From the NCBI GenBank assembly GCA_937901745.1, contig CALGSZ010000057.1:124001-188000 (forward strand): a DNA stretch of 64,000 bases. The letters are read 5' to 3'. Within the stretch, counting starts at the first letter, position 1. The number at the start of each line of letters is the position of its first letter. Both the position numbers and the translations under genes were made by a program. The stretch is from an uncultured Chloroflexota bacterium (GTDB taxonomy: Bacteria > Chloroflexota > Chloroflexia > Thermomicrobiales > UBA6265). This document shows positions 1-8,711 of this stretch, piece after piece. The notes under the pieces were generated by a model, which saw only the letters and a program-made list of their open reading frames with translations, was not told the origin of the DNA and did no database searches.

Positions 1-513
1 GCCGTCGCCGAGGCCGATATACAGGTAGCCGTCCGGGCCAAAGAGGAGCAGCCCGCCGTTGTGATTGGACGCCGGCTGCTCTACCGCCAGCAGCGTCTCA
101 GCGCTCGCCGGGTCGGCCCGGTCGGGATTGCCCGCGTCGACGCGGTAACGAACGACGCGGGTGTCTCCCTCTTTGTTCGTGTAGTAGACGAAGAAGGTGC
201 CGTTCTCCGCAAATTGAGGGTGGAAGGCAATGCTCAGCAGGCCCCGTTCCCCGCAGCACCCGACGTCGCTCGTCACGTCGAGGAACGGCTCGGGCAGGAT
301 TTGCCCATCGCGGATGACGCGGATGACGCCCTCTTGCTCGACGACGAAGAGGCGACCGGTGCCGTCACCCGCGTCAGCGACGTGCACCGGCCGGTCAAAC
401 CCATCGGCGACGAGCGTGACGCGGAAATCCAGCTGCTGAGCGCTGGCAGGATTCACAGCGCCAGCAATCACGCTCAGGATCACCGCCACGACGAGTGCAA
501 GTCGTCCGCGCAT
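1..513 (-). CDS. PQQ-dependent sugar (glucose/sorbosone-type) dehydrogenase, 3' part outside window
   Basis: Only the N-terminal 171 codons lie in the window; the gene runs off the left edge. It starts MRGRLALVVAVIL, followed by a hydrophobic stretch and a likely signal peptidase site near NPASAQQ (about residue 26), so the product is secreted or periplasmic. The mature part has hallmarks of the soluble glucose/sorbosone dehydrogenase beta-propeller family: an early GFDRPVHVADAGDG segment, LFVVEQEG, a CCGERGLLSIAFHPQF segment and the NHNGG motif near residue 155, followed by GPDGYLYIGLGDG. Such enzymes oxidise aldose sugars with PQQ, but many family members have unknown substrates. Cofactor-binding residues further downstream are not visible, so activity cannot be judged. 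It is expressed away from the window start, so its operon partners cannot be seen. Confidence 0.85.
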   Translation of the reverse strand, partial: MRGRLALVVAVILSVIAGAVNPASAQQLDFRVTLVADGFDRPVHVADAGDGTGRLFVVEQEGVIRVIRDGQILPEPFLDVTSDVGCCGERGLLSIAFHPQFAENGTFFVYYTNKEGDTRVVRYRVDAGNPDRADPASAETLLAVEQPASNHNGGLLLFGPDGYLYIGLGDG

Positions 514-596
514 CGTCCATCTCCCGAAGTAGCGACAACGATCGCGATGCAGCGGCCGGGCGTCGTCGAGCGCGCGTAGCTTTGCGTGGCGATCCG

Positions 597-2567
597 CTAC
601 AGCGTCTCGGTCCGCATTGCCTCCGCCGGCGGCGCCGGGTTCGGGCCGAGCACCTTGCGGACGAACGCCGCCGCGCGCGCGGCCGTCGTCCACCGCGTCT
701 CGCCAGCCGACGTCTCACGCTCGAACTGGACTCCACCCAGCTCGTCCAGCAGCCTGACCAGCACTTCGAGCTGAGCTTGGCGTCCCTCGCCCGCGCGATC
801 CGTGCCGATCAGCAGCAGCGGAACCGAAATCGCGCCGACGAACGTCTCCGGCGCGCGGAGCGCGTGTTGCGCTTGGCTCGAGATTGGGAGACCGAGGGCT
901 TGGGCGTGCCACTCGCGGTAGTCGTCGTCAGCCTCGTCCAGCTCAAGGTCCCAATCAACGATCGGGTCAATGGCAACCGCTGCCTTCACGTAGCCGGGTC
1001 GCCCGCCGGCGAACGTCAGGGCGATCGAGCCGCCGTGACCCCACCCGACGATCGCGATGCGGTCGCCGTCGATGTCGTCCCGCGCCCGCAGCATCTTGAT
1101 CAGATCGAGGAGATCGTTCGCCTCGGTCTCCATCTCGCCGTGCTCGCGCAGGGCGTTGAAGATCTTCCGGCCGTAGCCGGGCGTGCCGTGCAGGCTCGGC
1201 GCGACGACGGCGAAGCCCGCGGCGGCGAGCGACTGCTCAACCGGGCGGAAGCTCATCGTCCGCGGTCGATGCGGCGCCTCGTCCAAATAGATGACTGCTG
1301 GCAGACGACCGACCCACTGCGGCTGCCGGTAGTAGAGCGCGCCGAGTTTGGTCGCATTCCAGGTATCGAACTCGAGGTGAGTCGGCTCGACCAGATCCCG
1401 GCCGGCCTCCCAAGGCACCGCCGGCGGCAGCTCCTGCCGCTCAGCGTCCTTGGCCGCTTCCTGGACGATGAAGCGCGGCGCGCCGGTAGCCGGGGCATAG
1501 CGGTAGACGACGCGCTTGGTCTCGTCGTCTCCGAGCCAGCGGCCAGCATCCGCGACGCCATTCCCTGGGTCGTACGGATCGGCGGTGGCGGCGCTCACGC
1601 CGCGATCCAGGATTCGCACGACGCCTTGATTCAGGCGTGAGTAAAGCATCCGGCTGCCGTCTCGTGAATATCGCGGATCGGCCTTGTCGCCCCGCTCGCT
1701 GGAGAGGTTCCAGCCAGCGGAGTTGTCCGGGTTGACGACGGCGATGTTATCCCACTCACTGTCTTGGTTGATGTAGGCGATTTGCGGCCGATGCGGGGCC
1801 CATCGCAGCGAATGACGCGGCGACAGCTTCTTCGTCACCTGCTTAGTCTCGCCGTTGGTGACATCGATCGTCCAAATATGGTCCCCGGTCTGCTCGCCCT
1901 CCCAGGACCGGCGGCAGAAGGCGATGCGCGTCCCATCTGGCGACCAGCACGGATCGCGGTCGTCCTGCCCGGCAGGCGCGTGCGTCAGCTGCACCACCAG
2001 GCTGCTGCCATCAACGGTGACGACGCAGATCGCGTCTCGCCCGGCGCGGCGCGAGACGAAGGCGACCCAGCTGCCGTCGGGCGACCAGCGCGGCGACCTA
2101 TCGGCGCCGGCGTGGTCCGCGAGGAGACTGGATTGCCCCGATTCGATCTCGTACAGCCAGATCGCCGTGCGGTCCGCGCTCGGATGGCGGCCGGTCAGCG
2201 CTAGCCGGGCGCCGTCCGGGGACCACTGTGGCCCGTCCTCATCGAGAACGGGCTCGAACGAGAGATCGACCGCGGTTGGCGGATTGCCATCGAGAGGAGC
2301 CAGCCAGAGACGGAGCCTGCCCGTGTCGTCCGGTTGCAGATACGCCAGCCGGGTCCCATCCGGCGAGGGATTGGCCGGTCCCGGCTGTGGAGGATCGGGA
2401 ACAGGGCCGAAGTCGACAGGCGGCTCGATCGTGGCTGCCGAGGCCGTCTCCTCCTCCCGCTCGATCGTCGCCGTCTCGACGCTGCCATTTGCTTCGGTTG
2501 TCGTTTCGGTTGTGGCTTCGGGTGCTTCGGACTCGGGTTCAGAGATAAGCTCGTTCCGATCGGTCAT
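597..2567 (-). CDS. S9-type (prolyl oligopeptidase/DPP) alpha/beta hydrolase with WD40-like propeller; catalytic Ser and His missing
   Basis: A 656-aa protein. I chose the ATG at 2567 because AAGGAA lies about 8 bases before it; the longer reading from 2660 has no such site. Residues 1 to about 65 are a Glu/Thr/Pro-rich, apparently disordered tail. Next come TolB-like PD40 propeller blades (repeats of WSPDG: PQWSPDG, PRWSPDG, PCWSPDG). The C-terminal third is an S9 hydrolase fold with the LHGTPGYGR oxyanion-region segment. The nucleophile elbow reads GWGHGG, so Gly510 stands where the family has Ser (GxSxGG). Asp590 could be the acid, but no His follows it, so the catalytic His is absent too. 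The protein is therefore probably not a peptidase and may act as a binding protein. No signal peptide is seen, so it is probably cytoplasmic. Confidence 0.88.
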   Translation of the reverse strand: MTDRNELISEPESEAPEATTETTTEANGSVETATIEREEETASAATIEPPVDFGPVPDPPQPGPANPSPDGTRLAYLQPDDTGRLRLWLAPLDGNPPTAVDLSFEPVLDEDGPQWSPDGARLALTGRHPSADRTAIWLYEIESGQSSLLADHAGADRSPRWSPDGSWVAFVSRRAGRDAICVVTVDGSSLVVQLTHAPAGQDDRDPCWSPDGTRIAFCRRSWEGEQTGDHIWTIDVTNGETKQVTKKLSPRHSLRWAPHRPQIAYINQDSEWDNIAVVNPDNSAGWNLSSERGDKADPRYSRDGSRMLYSRLNQGVVRILDRGVSAATADPYDPGNGVADAGRWLGDDETKRVVYRYAPATGAPRFIVQEAAKDAERQELPPAVPWEAGRDLVEPTHLEFDTWNATKLGALYYRQPQWVGRLPAVIYLDEAPHRPRTMSFRPVEQSLAAAGFAVVAPSLHGTPGYGRKIFNALREHGEMETEANDLLDLIKMLRARDDIDGDRIAIVGWGHGGSIALTFAGGRPGYVKAAVAIDPIVDWDLELDEADDDYREWHAQALGLPISSQAQHALRAPETFVGAISVPLLLIGTDRAGEGRQAQLEVLVRLLDELGGVQFERETSAGETRWTTAARAAAFVRKVLGPNPAPPAEAMRTETL

Positions 2568-2750
2568 CAATTGTTCCTTACTCGATGCGACATGCATTCG
2601 GCGCTCGTCGGCCTCGCTGCGGATGACAGCACAACTATAAACGGATACCGCGCACGACACGCACTCAACTCGCGTTCAAGGGCCTGATGCTACCATCCTG
2701 GTACCGGCCCCAAGGCATTGTCGCAGGCACGGCAGGAGGTAGCGGACCAG

Positions 2751-3308
2751 ATGCAGGAGCAGCGAAGTGCGCCGCCGAGGGAGCCAGCGCACATCGAGGT
2801 TCGACGCGCCGTCGAGGCCGATGTCCCCTCGATCACTCGCATCTACAACGAGGGGATTATCGACCGCGTCGCGACGCTGGAAGTCGAGGAGCGGACCGAA
2901 GAGGAGCGGCGCGCCTGGCTGACCAATCGGTCCGAGCGTCATCCGGTCCTCGTCGCCGTCCGCGATGGTCAGGTGGTCGGCTGGGCCTCCCTCAATCAGT
3001 TCAATCCGCGCGAGGCGTACCGTTTCGTCGCTGATTTCTCCGTCTATGTCGCGCGTGAGGCGCGGGGCTCTGGCATCGGGTCGCGCCTGCTGGAGGCGCT
3101 GATCGCGGAGGCACGACGCCTGGGGTACCACAAGCTCGTGCTCGCGGCATTCCCGTTCAATGGCGCCGGCAGGCGCCTGTACCGCCGCTTCGGTTTCCGG
3201 GAAGTCGGGACCTACCGCGAGCAGGGCGTGCTCGACGGGCGGTGGGTCGACGTCATCATCATGGAGCTACTGCTCGACCGCGATCCACCGCCGGTAAAGG
3301 CGAATTGA
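2751..3308 (+). CDS. GNAT family N-acetyltransferase (phosphinothricin acetyltransferase-like)
   Basis: 185 aa from the ATG at 2751, which has a strong ribosome site (AGGAGGT at 2734-2740, spacing 10); an in-frame TTG at 2718 is less likely. The sequence fits the Pat/Bar subgroup of GNAT enzymes: an N-terminal VRRAVEADVPSITRIYNEGI, a central VADFSVYVAREARGSGIG that holds the acetyl-CoA pyrophosphate-binding R/Q-x-x-G-x-G loop, and a C-terminal FGFREVGTYREQGVLDGRWVD typical of the phosphinothricin subgroup. Such enzymes acetylate small amines, including amino acid analogues; the true substrate is not evident here. It is divergent from the upstream S9-like gene and convergent with the small membrane protein gene that follows. 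Confidence 0.88.
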   Translation: MQEQRSAPPREPAHIEVRRAVEADVPSITRIYNEGIIDRVATLEVEERTEEERRAWLTNRSERHPVLVAVRDGQVVGWASLNQFNPREAYRFVADFSVYVAREARGSGIGSRLLEALIAEARRLGYHKLVLAAFPFNGAGRRLYRRFGFREVGTYREQGVLDGRWVDVIIMELLLDRDPPPVKAN

Positions 3309-3326
3309 TGGCCGCGCACTCGCTTG

Positions 3327-3758
3327 TCAGCGGCGATTCGATCTGGGCAACGGCGCGACGAGGATGAGGACTGAAAGCCCGAAGATGAGGACGCCGTTCG
3401 GGATGTGCAAAGCCGCGGCGTCGCTGTTCTTGCGACCGCTGTACCCGAGCCCGAGTTGCGCCGCGACGAGGATGATGAGGATGGCAATCGGCGCCAAGAA
3501 GCGCAGCCAGTGACGAGCCGAAGGCCTCAGCGCCAGGGCGATTGCGCCCAGCGCGACCGCGGCCAGGAAAGTCAGGCTTCCGAGGTTGCCGTGGATCTTG
3601 ACGAGATTGCCCTCGCCAAGGAACCAGCCCCTCCCGACTAGCACCGCTTGGAGGAGCACTAAGACGACAATCAGCGCGCTCACGACACGGTAGGCGAGCG
3701 CGAGCCTATAGAACTGAAAACGCGTGATCTGGTCCGCTTTCCCCGTCTCTGCCGACAT
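3327..3758 (-). CDS. Four-helix integral membrane protein, DUF6220-like
   Basis: 143 aa if the ATG at 3758 is used, which has GGAG about 11 bases before it; an upstream in-frame start at 3785 adds nine residues. Four membrane segments can be read: around the YRLALAYRVVSALIVVLVLL stretch, SLTFLAAVALGAIALAL, LAPIAILIILVAAQLGL, and GVLIFGLSVLILVAPL. The short GLGYSGRKNSDAAALHIPNG stretch between helices 3 and 4, with the invariant-looking His and Asn, resembles DUF6220 proteins. Function is unknown. It ends 18 bases from the convergent acetyltransferase gene. Family assignment is from memory of the motif, not a search. Confidence 0.7.
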   Translation of the reverse strand: MSAETGKADQITRFQFYRLALAYRVVSALIVVLVLLQAVLVGRGWFLGEGNLVKIHGNLGSLTFLAAVALGAIALALRPSARHWLRFLAPIAILIILVAAQLGLGYSGRKNSDAAALHIPNGVLIFGLSVLILVAPLPRSNRR

Positions 3759-3908
3759 CGAATAGCAGTCTCCGCTTCGACTCACGGAGAGGCAAGCGCC
3801 ACTCCCCGGCTCCTTGCGCGGAGTTTTAGCAGATCAGAGGGCAAGCGGGCCGGCGGAAGGGGCAGGCCGTTTGGCACGGTTGCCAGTCCGGTGGTTTCCC
3901 GCGCTTGC

Positions 3909-4040
3909 TTATGAGAAGGCGCCGCTCAAGATGCCAAAGAGCGATACGGCGAGCAGCGCCACGATCATGCCCATGCCGGTGCTGCGCCACATGCTGCCGC
4001 TCTTCGGGGATGCGCTGTCGTTAGGGGTGGCGTGGCCCAT
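3909..4040 (-). CDS. Small single-pass membrane protein (43 aa)
   Basis: The start at 4040 is supported by GGAGG seven bases upstream, better than the longer reading that begins at 4094. The first 27 residues are polar (MGHATPNDSASPKSGSMWR) and the rest is one hydrophobic helix, MGMIVALLAVSLFGILSGAF. No family recognised. The gene sits between two other minus-strand genes with about 90 bases before the next one. The good ribosome site and clean transmembrane segment support it as real, but so short a frame could be chance. Confidence 0.5.
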   Translation of the reverse strand: MGHATPNDSASPKSGSMWRSTGMGMIVALLAVSLFGILSGAFS

Positions 4041-4130
4041 CCTCTTGCCTCCGCTGGTTGTGCCCAGTCGCTGACTTGTGCGTGATCCTACCATGCGGAG
4101 CGGCGCCGTGGAATAGGCCGCCAGACCAAG

Positions 4131-4451
4131 CTACGACAAGAACTCTATGATGTCAGCCTCAAGGCGCTCGACATCGATCAGCTCGGTCAGCGCCTCGCCG
4201 AGGTTCTCGCGCAGATATCGGCCGGTTTCCTGCGCGGCCAGCTCTCGCAGCCGCGCCTGCACCGCGTCCTTGTCGATGACGTTCTGCTCGGCAATCTCGG
4301 TTGCGAGAGCGCGGAGACGTAGCTGCGTCATCGTGAGCTGGGCTGCCAAGTGAGCGACCGAGCGAGCGAGGATCTCGAGCCAGGCATCATCGAGCTTTCC
4401 CTGCTCGCGGCCGTTCGTCTCACCGCCACTGTTGAATTGGCGATTATCCAT
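4131..4451 (-). CDS. Hypothetical cytoplasmic helical protein (106 aa)
   Basis: The start at 4451 follows GGGAGG with five bases of spacing. The protein is mostly predicted helix, rich in Ala, Leu, Glu and Arg (LEILARSVAHLAAQLTMTQL, then ALATEIAEQ), with no signal peptide, membrane segment or Cys. The C-terminal half (LRELAAQETGRYLRENLGEALTELIDVE) looks amphipathic, suggesting oligomerisation. I do not recognise a family. It is divergent from the secreted protein gene at 4571, so the intergenic 4452-4570 must hold promoters for both. Confidence 0.65.
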   Translation of the reverse strand: MDNRQFNSGGETNGREQGKLDDAWLEILARSVAHLAAQLTMTQLRLRALATEIAEQNVIDKDAVQARLRELAAQETGRYLRENLGEALTELIDVERLEADIIEFLS

Positions 4452-4570
4452 ACGTGCCTCCCACTGCCCTGGCGCCTGCGCTGCCTGCGGAGTATAGGGT
4501 CACGGGTGGGCTACAATCGGGCTCGATTGTGCGGAACAACGACGTTGAGGCTAGGGATCGAGGGGGAAAG

Positions 4571-5608
4571 GTGACTGCGACTTGGGCGAAGGAGCGCTGG
4601 AAGTCGGCAAAGTGGCGGGAGGACGGCCACGCGGGAGCGTCGCCTCGTTGGCTCGCGCGGGGCATCCTGGCCTGTGCGGTGGCCGGTGGAGCGCTCTTGA
4701 GTGGAGCCGCCACGAGCGTCTGGGCACAGGATCCAACCGATCCCGGCGCCATCGTCTGCGCGGTTCCGGCCGTCGCGGCAGTAACGACTGAGAGCGAGAC
4801 GCCCGAGGCAGATGCGCCAGCGCGCAGCCCCGCGGCTAGCCCGCAGGCTAGTCCAATCGCCAGCCCCGACGCGGGGCGGGTTGCGGATCCCGCCACCGCC
4901 GCGCAGGTGGAAAGCGTCATCCGCACGCTCGCCGCGTGCCTGACACAAGGACAGCCCGAAGTGGTGGCGGACCTCGTCACCGAGCGTTATCTCGGGCAGA
5001 TGTATGGCGGAAGCGACCGCATGCGCCGGGATGAGTACCTCGCCCTCGCGCCGACCCTGCCGACGATTCCAGTCCTAATCGAAGAGATCGGTCAAGTGCG
5101 CCTCGATGGCGAGCGTCGCGCGACCGTTGAGGTGGTCAGCCTCTTCGGCAGTCAGCTTCAGCGCGGCGAATGGCAGCTCGTGCGTGGGGCAGGCGAGTCG
5201 CCGTGGCGCGTCGATCGCGTGACCCCGCTCGAGGTAGAGCCGCCGCGGGGCTCGTCCCGCATCCGCGTGCGTCTCGATGAGCACTCCTTCTCGCTCAACA
5301 CTCGTCGTGTCGAAGGGCCGAATGTGGTTCTCTCCGGGACCAATCGCGGGGAGGAAGACCACGAGATGCTCGTCCTTCGGCTAGAGCAGGGGATTTCGAC
5401 GGACGTCTTGCTGACCAACCCTGGACCGAATTTTCCGAACGGCGTGACCTTCATCGGGCAGGTGACGGTGCCGGCCGGGGAGAGCGCGGATCTCGTCCTC
5501 GTCGATTTGCAGCCCGGATCGTACGCGCTCGTCTGCTTACTGCCCGATGAAGATGGCGTGCCGCATCTCTCCTTGGGAATGCGCACCCGCTTCAACGTGA
5601 CGCGGTAA
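4571..5608 (+). CDS. Secreted protein with Ala-Ser-Pro linker and C-terminal cupredoxin-like domain (paralogue 1)
   Basis: 345 aa from a GTG at 4571 preceded by GAGGGGGAAAG; a longer frame starts at 4454 but its N-terminus looks noncoding. After a long n-region comes a hydrophobic signal core (GILACAVAGGALLSGAATSVWA, cleavage before QDP). Then follows a low-complexity linker of ASP repeats (residues about 80-105), an NTF2-like alpha/beta segment (AQVESVIRTLAACLTQGQPE to ERGEWQLV-type strands, residues about 110-220), and a C-terminal beta domain containing GTNRGEEDHEMLVLRLE and PGSYALVCLLPDEDG, which resembles the blue-copper/cupredoxin fold but lacks a clear Cys-x-His-Met copper set. The same architecture is repeated in the next gene. 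Function unknown; export to the cell surface is likely. Confidence 0.8.
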   Translation: MTATWAKERWKSAKWREDGHAGASPRWLARGILACAVAGGALLSGAATSVWAQDPTDPGAIVCAVPAVAAVTTESETPEADAPARSPAASPQASPIASPDAGRVADPATAAQVESVIRTLAACLTQGQPEVVADLVTERYLGQMYGGSDRMRRDEYLALAPTLPTIPVLIEEIGQVRLDGERRATVEVVSLFGSQLQRGEWQLVRGAGESPWRVDRVTPLEVEPPRGSSRIRVRLDEHSFSLNTRRVEGPNVVLSGTNRGEEDHEMLVLRLEQGISTDVLLTNPGPNFPNGVTFIGQVTVPAGESADLVLVDLQPGSYALVCLLPDEDGVPHLSLGMRTRFNVTR

Positions 5609-5636
5609 GCACTGCCCTCGATTGATGCCCAATTAC

Positions 5637-5668
5637 GGCGTCGCACTTGCGACGCCGTTGCTTCCTCT
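5637..5668 (+). terminator. Rho-independent terminator
   Basis: A perfect 8-bp inverted repeat, GGCGTCGC (5637-5644) and GCGACGCC (5649-5656), encloses the loop ACTT and is followed by a pyrimidine-rich GTTGCTTCCTCTT. It lies about 30 bases after the stop codon of the secreted protein gene, which suggests the two paralogues are separate transcription units. Confidence 0.65.
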
Positions 5669-5752
5669 TGACCGACGGCTCCGAATAGGTAAACTTTTCA
5701 GCCAACCGTCGGACATGACCGAAGCAGGTGAATTGGGGAAGGAGCGACGCCG

Positions 5753-6766
5753 ATGTTGAGGCATCGTCGAGGGGCCCCGGTCAAAGCCTTCCATTGGCTC
5801 ATTCTTGCCAGCGCGCTGGCGATCGGCCTAAGCACGGCGACAGTTGCCGTGGCCCAGGAAGCCAGCCCGATGGCGAGCCCTGATGCGAGTCCCGTTGCCG
5901 CTCCCTGCGTGGCGCCAACCCTGCCACCTGGCACGCCAACGCCGATGGACGAAGGGACACCCGAGGCGCCGGACTCGATGGCCGACATGGGCACGCCGAT
6001 GGCCGAGGCGTCGCCAGAGCCCGGTACGCCAGCGGACGAGGCTATGGCAGCCGCGATCGAGGCCGCGGTGCTGAACTACGTGGCGTGCTTCAACACCGGT
6101 GTTCCCGCCAACTACATCGCACTCTCCACCGAACGGTACCTGTTCGAGAACTACGGCAGCACCAATCCGTACGACGCGATCGCCGAGGACGAGGCGGGAC
6201 CGTCCGCGACCGCGAGGGTTCTCACCGTCGAAAACGAGATGACGTACCCGGACGGGCGCGTCAGCGCGGACGTCGAAGTGGTCTTCAACGATGTTTGGTT
6301 CCAACACCTCCGGATCTATTTCGTCCAAGAAGATGGCTACTGGAAGCTCGATCAGGAGATCGAGCTGCGGCCAGAGCCAGAGGGTGACACCGCGGTCGTC
6401 GGTATCGCGCTGGGTTCCCCGGAGAATGAATACTCCATCACGCCGAACACCCCGTCGGTTGCCACGTCGCCGGTGCTGATCTTCCAAGCGATGAACAACG
6501 GGCAGGAGGTGCATGAGCTGATCGTGCTCCAGCTGCCCGAGGGCGCCGACCCGATGGGGCTGATGGATGGCTCCGTGTCCATGGACCAGGTGCGGTTCAT
6601 TGGCGCGGTGTGGGACATCGCGCCCGGGGAGTCGAAGCCCCTCGTCCTCCTGAATCCGCCGCCTGGCGTCTATACCTTGCTGTGCTTCTTCCCCGCGCCG
6701 GACGGAACGCCACACGTGGCGTTGGGAATGCACGCGCAGTTCGAGGTGACAGCGTCGGCAACGTAG
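5753..6766 (+). CDS. Secreted protein with Ala-Ser-Pro linker and C-terminal cupredoxin-like domain (paralogue 2)
   Basis: 337 aa; ribosome site AAGGAG eight bases before the ATG. The order of parts is the same as in the preceding gene: signal peptide (LILASALAIGLSTATVAVAQ, cleavage after VAVA), a Pro/Ser/Ala/Thr linker (EASPMASPDASPVAAP and further to residue 95), an NTF2-like domain (IEAAVLNYVACFNTG to YWKLDQEIEL), and a C-terminal beta domain ending PGVYTLLCFFPAPDGTPHVALGMHAQFEV. The closing motif PGxYxLxCxxPxxDGxPHxxLGM is shared by both paralogues, indicating tandem duplication. The conserved Cys and His-x-x-Leu-Gly-Met near the end could in principle bind copper, but this is only a suggestion. 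The substrate-binding protein gene follows after 82 bases. Confidence 0.8.
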   Translation: MLRHRRGAPVKAFHWLILASALAIGLSTATVAVAQEASPMASPDASPVAAPCVAPTLPPGTPTPMDEGTPEAPDSMADMGTPMAEASPEPGTPADEAMAAAIEAAVLNYVACFNTGVPANYIALSTERYLFENYGSTNPYDAIAEDEAGPSATARVLTVENEMTYPDGRVSADVEVVFNDVWFQHLRIYFVQEDGYWKLDQEIELRPEPEGDTAVVGIALGSPENEYSITPNTPSVATSPVLIFQAMNNGQEVHELIVLQLPEGADPMGLMDGSVSMDQVRFIGAVWDIAPGESKPLVLLNPPPGVYTLLCFFPAPDGTPHVALGMHAQFEVTASAT

Positions 6767-6848
6767 CCGGCGATGGCATGTTGGCCCCAAACACCGCGAT
6801 CGGGGCGGTGCTGAGAGCGCGCGGTGTAGCGCGGAAGGAGCTGTCATC

Positions 6849-8711
6849 ATGGTCGAACGGTACGAGGAAGGCAAGTTCTGGCGGCTCTATCAGGAGTTGA
6901 AGGCGGGCCGTATCACACGGCGGGAGTTCATCGCCCGTGCGACCGCGCTCGGCGTTGCGTTCCCGGTCGTCCTCTTCGTCCTCAATGCGACCAAGGCGCC
7001 CGGCACGGCTGCCCAGTCGGCGCCTGCCAGCCGGCCCGCGGTCGGGATGGAGAACGTGCAGCGTGGCGCTGGTGGTGAGCTGCGCATCCTCCAATGGCAG
7101 GCGGCGACGCACTTGAGTGTCCACAACTCGACCGGCACCAAGGACACGCTGGCGGCGGCGCTAGTGACCGAGGCGCTAACGGACTATCTCCCCGATGGCA
7201 CGCTCATTCCAAACCTGATCACCGAGGTGCCGACGGTCGAGAACGGCCTCCTTTCGCCGGATCTCAAGTCCGTCACCTACAAGCTGCTGCCGAACGTGGT
7301 CTGGAGCGACGGCGAGCCGTTCACCGCTGACGACGTCATCTTCACCTGGCAGTGGATCGTTGATCCGGCGAACCAATCGGTGGACCAAACGACCTACGAG
7401 GCCATCGAAAATATCGAGAAGATCGACGACCTGACGGTCCGCGTCGTATTCAAGAACCCGAGCTTGGCCTGGTACTTCCCCTTCTCCGGCACCAGCTCCG
7501 GAGGCGGCATCTATCCCAAGCATTTCTGGGACGGCAAGGATCCCCAGGCGGCCAACGACGAGTTCCGCCGCAACCCGATCGGCACCGGCCCGTACAAGGT
7601 CGAAAGCTTCACCGAGAACGACCAAGTCACCTACGTGATCAACGAGAATTACCGCGAGCCGAACAAGCCCTTCTTCTCGCGGGTGATCATCAAGGGCGGC
7701 GGCGACGCGGCCTCGGCTGCTCAGGCGGTACTCCAGACTGGCGACTGGCACTTCGCGTGGAATCTCCAGGTCGCGGACAACATCCTCGCCGAGATGGAGC
7801 GACAGGGCGGCAAGGGCAAGGTCGTCGCGCAGGGCAATGGCGCCGTCGAGCGGATCCTGATCAACTTCTCCGATCCCAACGACGAGTCCCTGGGCGAGCG
7901 GTCGCACAAGGACGTGCCCCATCCCTTCCTGAGCGATAAGGCCGTGCGCTTGGCGCTGTCGCTCGCGACCGACCGGCAGACGATCTCCCAACAGTTCTAT
8001 CGCGGCGAAGAGGAGCCGCCTGCTGTCAACATCCTGACCGGTATCGCGGCGTACGAGTCGCCGAACACTTCGTGGGAGTTCAACCTCGACAAGGCGCGGC
8101 AGGTGCTCGAAGAGGCGGGCTGGGTGATGGACGGCGACGTTCGCCGGAAGGGCGACCTCGAGCTACGGGTCAGCTACTTCACCTCGATCAACCCGGTGCG
8201 CCAGCAAACGCAGGCGGTCAACAAGCAGAATTGGGAAGCGATCGGGTTCAAGGTGCAGCTTGGCCAGGTTGATGCCGGAGTCTTCTTCGATAGCGCCGCC
8301 GGCAATGACCAGAATGCTAACCACTTCTTCCGCGATCTCCAGATGTACACCAATAACCCGACCTCGACCTTCCCGCTGACTTATATGCAAAGCTGGTACG
8401 CCGGACCGAATGGCGAGAACATCGCTCAGAAGTCCAACGGCTGGTCCGGACTCAACGACAGTCGCTACCAGAACCCGGAGTTCGACGCGCTCTACGAGTC
8501 GCTCCTGACCGAAACTGACCCGGAGCGCGCGGCCGAGACGTTCATCAAGATGAACGACATTCTCATCGACGACATCGCGATCATTCCGATTGTCAACCGC
8601 GCGGCGGAGAAGTTCGCCATCGCGAACGGCTTCGTGGAGGAGAACATTGCCGGGAGCCTCTTCGAAGCCCTGTACTGGAACATCGCCAACTGGGTGCGCA
8701 TCGAGGAATAA
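6849..8711 (+). CDS. ABC transporter solute-binding protein, family 5 (peptide/nickel type)
   Basis: 620 aa with AAGGAG nine bases before the ATG at 6849. The leader contains TRREFIARATALG followed by a hydrophobic stretch, a twin-arginine-type signal. The mature protein has the family 5 signature (VTYKLLPNVVWSDGEPFTADDV, FTWQWIVDP, IGTGPYKVESF, KAVRLALSLATDRQTI). This class binds oligopeptides, opines, nickel complexes or sugars; the ligand cannot be told. No permease or ATPase genes lie beside it, so it either works with a transporter encoded elsewhere or serves as an orphan receptor. It is bounded downstream by a strong hairpin terminator before nosZ. Confidence 0.9.
   Translation: MVERYEEGKFWRLYQELKAGRITRREFIARATALGVAFPVVLFVLNATKAPGTAAQSAPASRPAVGMENVQRGAGGELRILQWQAATHLSVHNSTGTKDTLAAALVTEALTDYLPDGTLIPNLITEVPTVENGLLSPDLKSVTYKLLPNVVWSDGEPFTADDVIFTWQWIVDPANQSVDQTTYEAIENIEKIDDLTVRVVFKNPSLAWYFPFSGTSSGGGIYPKHFWDGKDPQAANDEFRRNPIGTGPYKVESFTENDQVTYVINENYREPNKPFFSRVIIKGGGDAASAAQAVLQTGDWHFAWNLQVADNILAEMERQGGKGKVVAQGNGAVERILINFSDPNDESLGERSHKDVPHPFLSDKAVRLALSLATDRQTISQQFYRGEEEPPAVNILTGIAAYESPNTSWEFNLDKARQVLEEAGWVMDGDVRRKGDLELRVSYFTSINPVRQQTQAVNKQNWEAIGFKVQLGQVDAGVFFDSAAGNDQNANHFFRDLQMYTNNPTSTFPLTYMQSWYAGPNGENIAQKSNGWSGLNDSRYQNPEFDALYESLLTETDPERAAETFIKMNDILIDDIAIIPIVNRAAEKFAIANGFVEENIAGSLFEALYWNIANWVRIEE

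Noticed and set aside
5828..6874. 348-aa minus-strand frame opposite the second ASP-linker protein
   Set aside because: Arg- and His-rich, no fold signature, and fully explained as the antisense of the real secreted protein gene.
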